Positions 54,798 to 64,000 of a stretch of DNA of 64,000 bases are shown piece after piece. Origin of the DNA: Acinetobacter brisouii CIP 110357 (GTDB lineage: Bacteria > Pseudomonadota > Gammaproteobacteria > Pseudomonadales > Moraxellaceae); contig NZ_KI530762.1 of the NCBI RefSeq assembly GCF_000488275.1, positions 1,644,971 through 1,708,970 on the forward strand, read 5' to 3'. The position numbers and the translations under genes were made by a program. Positions within the stretch are counted from its first letter, which is position 1. Each line of letters starts with the position of its first letter. The notes beneath the pieces were generated by a model. The model had not been told where the DNA came from and searched no databases. It worked only from the letters and a program-made list of their open reading frames with translations.

Positions 54798-55286
54798 TCA
54801 GCTTGCTGCCACTAACAATACGGTGGCAGTCGCCAAAATCCCTTCCTGACGCCCTGTAAAGCCCAATTTTTCAGTTGTTGTGGCTTTAATGCTAATTTGT
54901 GATACATCTACATCAAGCACATCTGCCACACTTTGACGCATATCCAGATTATATTTCGCCAATTTTGGACGTTCGCACGCAACGGTCATATCTGCATTAC
55001 CCAACACATAACCACGATCCAAAATCAGTTGATAAACATGCTGCAATAACTTGCGGCTATCTGCACCCTTAAACTCGGGATCTGTATCTGGAAAATGCTG
55101 CCCAATATCACCGAGCGCCAATGCACCGAGTAACGCATCACAGAGTGCATGCAACACTACATCGCCATCTGAATGTGCTTTTAACCCTTGAGTATGTGGA
55201 ATCTGAATTCCTGCCAAAGTGACAAACTCACCGTCTTCAAAAGCATGAACATCCATACCTTGACCAATTCGAATTTTTGTAACCAC
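54798..55286 (-). CDS. ispF: 2-C-methyl-D-erythritol 2,4-cyclodiphosphate synthase
   Basis: IspF makes the cyclic diphosphate intermediate of the MEP isoprenoid pathway. The 162-residue trimeric enzyme has the metal-binding DVHAF near the N-terminus, HSDGDVVLHALCDALLGA, and IKATTTEKLGFTGR close to the end. I chose GTG 55286, which has AAAGG upstream; an in-frame ATG nine bases earlier has its Shine-Dalgarno sequence too close. ispD lies 770 bases away on the same strand, separated by an opposing gene. Confidence 0.96.
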   Translation of the reverse strand: MVTKIRIGQGMDVHAFEDGEFVTLAGIQIPHTQGLKAHSDGDVVLHALCDALLGALALGDIGQHFPDTDPEFKGADSRKLLQHVYQLILDRGYVLGNADMTVACERPKLAKYNLDMRQSVADVLDVDVSQISIKATTTEKLGFTGRQEGILATATVLLVAAS

Positions 55287-55374
55287 GCTAAACATCCTTT
55301 ATCAAGACTTGTGTTTGTTATCGCTGATTCGCTATAGTTAGCGCTAGCATCATCTCGTCAAAGTATAAGCGATC

Positions 55375-56028
55375 ATGTCGTTGAATTTTAATCTTTATAC
55401 CAATAAAGCATTTGGCTGTATGGTTTTGCTCAGCGTATTAGCATGCTCTTCGAGCTATGCCTATCAGCCCTTATGTAGCAATCAATCACATCCAAACTAC
55501 TGTAAAACACAATATAAAACTCAAGTTGACCAGATCAATAAGCTGTACTTTACCTCAAATCTGGTCACCAATGCGCCATTACGCTTATTACAAGATACTC
55601 AACATATGTGGCATTCCCGTTTAAAACAGTGCAAAAGCAAAAACTGTTTTGAACAGCAATTTAATCTACGCGCCGAAGACTTAAATGCCTATAGCGCTTT
55701 AAACCAAAGTCTCACTCAGCATTTTATCAAATATCATCATGGGAAAATTTCCCAGCCACAGACCTATTTGCAGATTCATCAACTTGATCAGAATAAAATG
55801 AAAATTGAAGGCTGGATGTATCGAAATCCCAATGCCAGCCTCGATAAGCTCAGTTTTGCTTTTCTGGCGTATTTAAACAATACAGACAAAACAAAAGTCA
55901 CCAACAATGAAACCACCTGTCAGTATCAATTTAATTATCAGAAAACCTTATTAGTGGTGACCAGTACCAATCATGTGGCAAAACAGAATTGCCAACGCTT
56001 TACTGGCATTTATCGCCTTTATGATTAA
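55375..56028 (+). CDS. Secreted Cys-rich protein between ispF and ispD
   Basis: The 217-residue protein has a hydrophobic N-terminal segment. It could be a type I signal (cleavage after SYA) or a lipoprotein signal (VLAC). The mature region has many Cys (for example PLCSNQSHPNYC, CKSKNCF, TTCQYQF and QNCQRF), consistent with disulfides in the periplasm. The N-terminal half has a weak LprI-like pattern. A. baumannii ATCC 17978 has the gene family A1S_1983, named for a putative role in colistin tolerance, near these genes by my recollection; I could not check identity. Confidence 0.7.
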   Translation: MSLNFNLYTNKAFGCMVLLSVLACSSSYAYQPLCSNQSHPNYCKTQYKTQVDQINKLYFTSNLVTNAPLRLLQDTQHMWHSRLKQCKSKNCFEQQFNLRAEDLNAYSALNQSLTQHFIKYHHGKISQPQTYLQIHQLDQNKMKIEGWMYRNPNASLDKLSFAFLAYLNNTDKTKVTNNETTCQYQFNYQKTLLVVTSTNHVAKQNCQRFTGIYRLYD

Positions 56029-56054
56029 TGTGCAGATAGAGGAAAAATATTTGT

Positions 56055-56771
56055 CTATTTTTGTTGAGCCGTTAATATAAGCTCAGCCAAGTGCAGATCT
56101 TCAGGGTAAGTAATTTTAATATTGTCAGAACGCCCTTGCACCACAATAACAGGCTGCCCAGCAAATTCAAGCGCACTAGCTTCATCAGTAATATTCATTT
56201 CTGCTGCCAATGCCTGCTCTATAGCTGCTTTTAATACAGAAAACCGAGCAATCTGTGGTGTCTGTGCCTGCCAAAGTGCATCACGACTCACGGTGGTTTC
56301 AATCTGCTGCTGATTGGCAACACGCTTTAAGGTATCACGTACAGGAGTCGCTAAAATAGCACTACAAGCCTGCTGCTGCGCTTGTTCAACCAAATCCTGT
56401 AAAGACTCTAGTGTAATACACGGACGCGCTGCATCATGTACCAACACATAGTCATCATCGGCTGCAAAAGCTTGCAAATACTGCAAAGCGTTCAGCACAG
56501 AATCAACACGTTCGCGCCCACCTTCACAAAAATGTACGCGTTCAGGACAAGCAAGTGGTAACTGTTTGGCAAATTGATCTTGTGAGTTAATCGCAAGCAC
56601 ATAACCTGCTAAAGGAAGTTTATTCAACCGTGCCACACTATGTTCCAACACGGTCTGATCTAAAATTTTTTGATATTGTTTTAATTCGGTGGGTGAAAAT
56701 CTGCGGCCTGAGCCCGCAGCGGGAATAATAGCCCAAAGTTTAGTGCATGTCTGGGCTGTCTTCATCTTCAT
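56055..56771 (-). CDS. ispD: 2-C-methyl-D-erythritol 4-phosphate cytidylyltransferase
   Basis: IspD couples MEP with CTP. The 238-residue protein has the nucleotide-binding IIPAAGSGRRFSP, with VLVHDAARPC (about 115-124) and ATPVRDTLKR. It overlaps ftsB by 32 bases; AGG lies five bases before ATG 56771. It is the last gene of the pyrG-kdsA-eno-ftsB-ispD run. Confidence 0.96.
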   Translation of the reverse strand: MKMKTAQTCTKLWAIIPAAGSGRRFSPTELKQYQKILDQTVLEHSVARLNKLPLAGYVLAINSQDQFAKQLPLACPERVHFCEGGRERVDSVLNALQYLQAFAADDDYVLVHDAARPCITLESLQDLVEQAQQQACSAILATPVRDTLKRVANQQQIETTVSRDALWQAQTPQIARFSVLKAAIEQALAAEMNITDEASALEFAGQPVIVVQGRSDNIKITYPEDLHLAELILTAQQK

Positions 56772-57138
56772 TGGTACCTAAATCTTTCTGCTTATTTGGG
56801 TCAACATACGTCGATTGATACTGTGTGCTAATCGTGCTCATTTGTACAAAGGTTTCATGTGGTTTAATTAACCCCAAGTCCAAACGCGCATGTTCTTCTA
56901 TGGCTTCTGCACCATTTTTCAAATCGTAAACCTCTGCACCCAAGATACGGTTACGTTCTTTGAGTTCTTGGTTCACTTCAGTCTGTTGCTGGATTTGTTG
57001 CATGAGTTTTTTATGATCATAATAACCATCCTCACCAAACCAGAACATATATTGACACCCTGCGACCAAAACGATCGCAAGGCACAATATGATACGACTT
57101 GAAAAAGAGTTAAAGGTCTCTTTCCAAAACATCAACAT
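56740..57138 (-). CDS. ftsB: Cell division protein FtsB
   Basis: This short bitopic protein of 132 residues has one membrane helix (about 15-33), then a coiled coil (KKLMQQIQQQTEVNQELKER), and the conserved RNRILGAEVYDLKNG and IEEHARLDLGLIKP. It complexes with FtsL and FtsQ at the division site. It begins six bases after eno and has an acidic tail that overlaps the ispD start. The order eno-ftsB-ispD is standard in gammaproteobacteria. Confidence 0.96.
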   Translation of the reverse strand: MLMFWKETFNSFSSRIILCLAIVLVAGCQYMFWFGEDGYYDHKKLMQQIQQQTEVNQELKERNRILGAEVYDLKNGAEAIEEHARLDLGLIKPHETFVQMSTISTQYQSTYVDPNKQKDLGTNEDEDSPDMH

Positions 57139-57143
57139 AAAGC

Positions 57144-58451
<1,308 letters not shown>

Positions 58452-58477
58452 TTAATAATCTAATGCTATTTTTGGCA

Positions 58478-59335
58478 TTAGTGTGTGTCTAATTTTTCAA
58501 ATCCTTTCACCAACGTATCCAGTTCCTTGAGCTGAGCCAAGAACGGTTCTAGTTGGGACAAACGCAACGCACATGGGCCGTCACATTTTGCTTCATCTGG
58601 ATTTGGATGAGCTTCTAAAAATAAACCTGCTAGCCCTGTTGCCATACCTGCACGTGCAAGTGTGGTAATTTGAGCACGGCGACCACCTGCTGAGTCTGCT
58701 CGCCCACCTGGTGTCTGTAATGCGTGAGTCACATCAAAGAACACAGGAACATTCATGGCCTTCATGGTGTCAAAGCCAAGCATGTCAACTACAAGGTTGT
58801 TATAACCAAATGCAGAACCACGTTCACACAGAATCAATTTGTCATTGCCCGCTTCCAGACATTTATTCAAGATATGACGCATTTCATGTGGCGCTAAAAA
58901 CTGTGCTTTTTTAATGTTAATAATGGCATTGGTTTTTGCCATTGCTTCAACAAGGTCAGTTTGACGGCTTAAAAAAGCAGGAAGCTGAATAATATCTGCA
59001 ACTTCAGCCGCAGGTGCAGCCTGATACGGCTCATGCACATCGGTAATGATTGGCACATTAAACTGTTTCTTAATGTCAGCCAGCCATTCCAGACCTTTTT
59101 CCAAACCAGGACCACGAAACGAATACAAACTCGAACGATTGGCTTTATCAAAACTGGCTTTAAAGACATACGGAATGTCTAAACGCTTACAAATATCGAT
59201 ATACGTTTCTGCAATCTCAAATGCAAGATCTTTAGACTCTAGTACATTCATGCCGCCGAATAGTACAAATGGCAAATGATTTGCCATTTGTATATCGCCT
59301 AAACGTACAATCTCTTGTGGTTTTAATTGTGACAT
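58478..59335 (-). CDS. kdsA: 3-deoxy-D-manno-octulosonate 8-phosphate synthase
   Basis: KdsA makes Kdo8P from arabinose 5-phosphate and phosphoenolpyruvate for the lipopolysaccharide or lipooligosaccharide core. The 285-residue protein has [11 protein letters not shown] near the start, [14 protein letters not shown] (about 55-68), the [13 protein letters not shown] segment and [19 protein letters not shown] precedes the ATG. It lies between pyrG and eno as in many gammaproteobacteria. Confidence 0.98.
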   Translation of the reverse strand: MSQLKPQEIVRLGDIQMANHLPFVLFGGMNVLESKDLAFEIAETYIDICKRLDIPYVFKASFDKANRSSLYSFRGPGLEKGLEWLADIKKQFNVPIITDVHEPYQAAPAAEVADIIQLPAFLSRQTDLVEAMAKTNAIINIKKAQFLAPHEMRHILNKCLEAGNDKLILCERGSAFGYNNLVVDMLGFDTMKAMNVPVFFDVTHALQTPGGRADSAGGRRAQITTLARAGMATGLAGLFLEAHPNPDEAKCDGPCALRLSQLEPFLAQLKELDTLVKGFEKLDTH

Positions 59336-59360
59336 TTAAACTTTCCAAAACTGGAGTAAT

Positions 59361-61070
<1,710 letters not shown>

Positions 61071-61228
61071 CTATAAAGCAAAGTCATTCCACAGGTATTC
61101 ACATAACAAATTACAATTGTCTATTTTACCATCAAATTCGATGCAATATGGTGACATATCTGTACATTTGCAATCGATTTTTTATTGCTATAATGTCGTA
61201 TCTTTATTTAAGTCAATTTTGTTACGTG

Positions 61229-61705
61229 ATGAATAAGAAATTTATTATCTGTGGTGCAATCGCAGTAGGTTTACTCCTTGCGGCATGTTCGTCTAAAAAA
61301 GAAGAAGCACATCCTGATGAACAGCAGGCTCAATCCGAGCAAGCGAATAATCCTGCTTCAGAGCAATTCCATTCAATTAATGAAAACAGCAATACGCCTG
61401 CTTCAGATGTTGCACCACCTGCACCGCCAGCCAAAAAAGTTGTGAAAATTCAGCGTGAAGAAACTGAAAATACATCAACAGAAATTCGCAGTGAAGTGAA
61501 AGATGCTGATACAGCGGCGCCAGCAACAAATAGCTCAACCAGTTCAACAACTGGCGCTACGACAGGTTCAAGCAATAACTACAGCACAAGCAACAGCCAA
61601 GTTGTGACTGAGAAAAAACCAGAATCCAGCAAAAAAGCGCGTTTGAGCGAAGATGATGCTGTTGCCGCTGCAATTGCTGCAGCCAAACCTGCTCTCAGTA
61701 ACTAA
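61229..61705 (+). CDS. Low-complexity predicted lipoprotein
   Basis: The 158-residue product has a lipoprotein signal ending in LLAAC (residues 16-20), so it should be anchored at the envelope. The rest is low-complexity: Glu/Gln/Asn-rich, then Pro/Ala (APPAPPAKK), a Ser/Thr-rich linker and an Ala-rich end (DDAVAAAIAAAKPA). No domain is recognised. The ATG 61229 lacks a strong Shine-Dalgarno sequence; the open frame extends much further upstream but not in a plausible way. Confidence 0.75.
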   Translation: MNKKFIICGAIAVGLLLAACSSKKEEAHPDEQQAQSEQANNPASEQFHSINENSNTPASDVAPPAPPAKKVVKIQREETENTSTEIRSEVKDADTAAPATNSSTSSTTGATTGSSNNYSTSNSQVVTEKKPESSKKARLSEDDAVAAAIAAAKPALSN

Positions 61706-61719
61706 TTCATCTGAATCAT

Positions 61720-61749
61720 AAAAAAACCAGCAAGAATGCTGGTTTTTTT
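61720..61749. terminator. Bidirectional terminator between lipoprotein gene and fadH
   Basis: An A-run plus CCAGC pairs with GCTGG plus a T-run around AAGAAT. Confidence 0.92.
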
Positions 61750-61762
61750 ATTACAGGGCCAT

Positions 61763-63808
<2,046 letters not shown>

Positions 63809-63824
63809 TCATGCTGGCGTTATT

Positions 63825-63840
63825 ATGCAATTTGTTGCAT
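63825..63840. promoter_or_regulatory. Palindromic operator 1 between fadH and PadR-type gene
   Basis: ATGCAA-TTTG-TTGCAT is a palindrome just downstream of the fadH -10. Its partner lies 42 bases away. Confidence 0.7.
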
Positions 63841-63843
63841 TTA

Positions 63844-63872
63844 GTTATAGTCAAGTTTCTTTTTCAATGCAA
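63844..63872 (-). promoter_or_regulatory. fadH promoter
   Basis: On the minus strand, TTGCAT and TATAAC are separated by 17 bases. The -35 falls within operator 2 and the -10 borders operator 1. Confidence 0.6.
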
Positions 63873-63882
63873 CTTGTTGCAT
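63867..63882. promoter_or_regulatory. Palindromic operator 2 between fadH and PadR-type gene
   Basis: ATGCAA-CTTG-TTGCAT shares all twelve arm bases with operator 1 and differs in one centre base. The centre-to-centre distance of 42 bases is four helical turns. Confidence 0.75.
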
Positions 63883-63920
63883 AATCTATTCAGTCATTTT
63901 TTGTTTATCTTGTCACGATT

Positions 63921-64000
63921 ATGTCACTTGCCCATGTTTTATTGACCAGTTTATTAGAAAAACCAAGCACAGGTTTTGAGTTGGCACGACGCTTTGATCG
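63921..64000 (+). CDS. PadR-type transcriptional regulator, 5' end only
   Basis: The 26 complete codons read MSLAHVLLTSLLEKPSTGFE and continue with LARRFD, which is the start of a PadR winged-helix domain (usual form: ALLSLLAEGPSHGYELA). The window ends there. It diverges from fadH, and the two palindromes in between are its likely binding sites, giving autoregulation and control of fadH. Only the N-terminus is visible, so a related family cannot be excluded. Confidence 0.75.
   Translation, partial: MSLAHVLLTSLLEKPSTGFELARRFD

Overview
The window is chromosomal DNA from a gammaproteobacterium, most likely an Acinetobacter species. The evidence is A+T-rich intergenic DNA, the pmrC-pmrA-pmrB order of the polymyxin-resistance operon, the pyrG-kdsA-eno-ftsB-ispD run, and protein wording typical of Moraxellaceae. 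No rRNA, tRNA, CRISPR array, prophage or intact insertion sequence was found. Species was not assigned because no database search was possible.

Layout. 1-3.9 kb: a cut-off PepSY membrane protein, a DUF2946 protein and a TonB-dependent receptor, probably one metal or siderophore uptake locus. 4.1-7 kb: a voltage-gated-type K+ channel, a ribokinase and an Lrp/AsnC regulator. 7.2-10.6 kb: a five-gene operon of type IV pilin-like proteins ending in a large PilX-like protein with no PilY1. 10.7-12.5 kb: an autotransporter GDSL esterase. 13-19.4 kb: a HlyD / RbbA-type ABC / ABC-2 permease / outer-membrane factor exporter. 19.7-20.8 kb: glycerate kinase. 21.1-25.6 kb: a PAP2 phosphatase whose 3' end overlaps the convergent pmrCAB operon. 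26-31 kb: acyltransferase, YigZ, GST, tsaD, rpsU, yqeY. 30.2-36.3 kb: a minus-strand run with two duplicated small secreted proteins, a BepA-like protease, a GhrB-like dehydrogenase, a HolD-like protein and an M48-like protein that has lost its zinc ligands. 36.3-42 kb: purF, cvpA, pyrD, sixA, gpsA, a nitroreductase. 42-49.7 kb: RhlB-like helicase, cold-shock protein, TusA-like protein, rpoH, thiSG, DUF6231, DUF2797, lpxB. 49.7-54.8 kb: an unexplained intergenic island, hmp under a near-certain NsrR operator, a TSUP permease, a DAHP synthase and a small phosphatase. 54.8-61.7 kb: ispF, a secreted protein, then the pyrG-kdsA-eno-ftsB-ispD operon and a lipoprotein. 61.8-64 kb: fadH divergent from a PadR-type regulator that runs off the edge.

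Functional links. Envelope biology dominates: lipid A synthesis (lpxB, kdsA) and modification (pmrCAB, possibly the PAP2 enzyme), outer-membrane quality control (BepA-like protease), export, pili and an anchored esterase. The points most worth a second look are the pmrCAB/PAP2 antisense arrangement, the PilY1-less pilin cluster, the pseudo-protease at 34.4-36.3 kb, the duplicated secreted proteins with their duplicated 34-bp inverted repeats, and an orphan terminator between lpxB and hmp that may end a small RNA. Most of the window is ordinary core genome, and I do not claim a complete new system.
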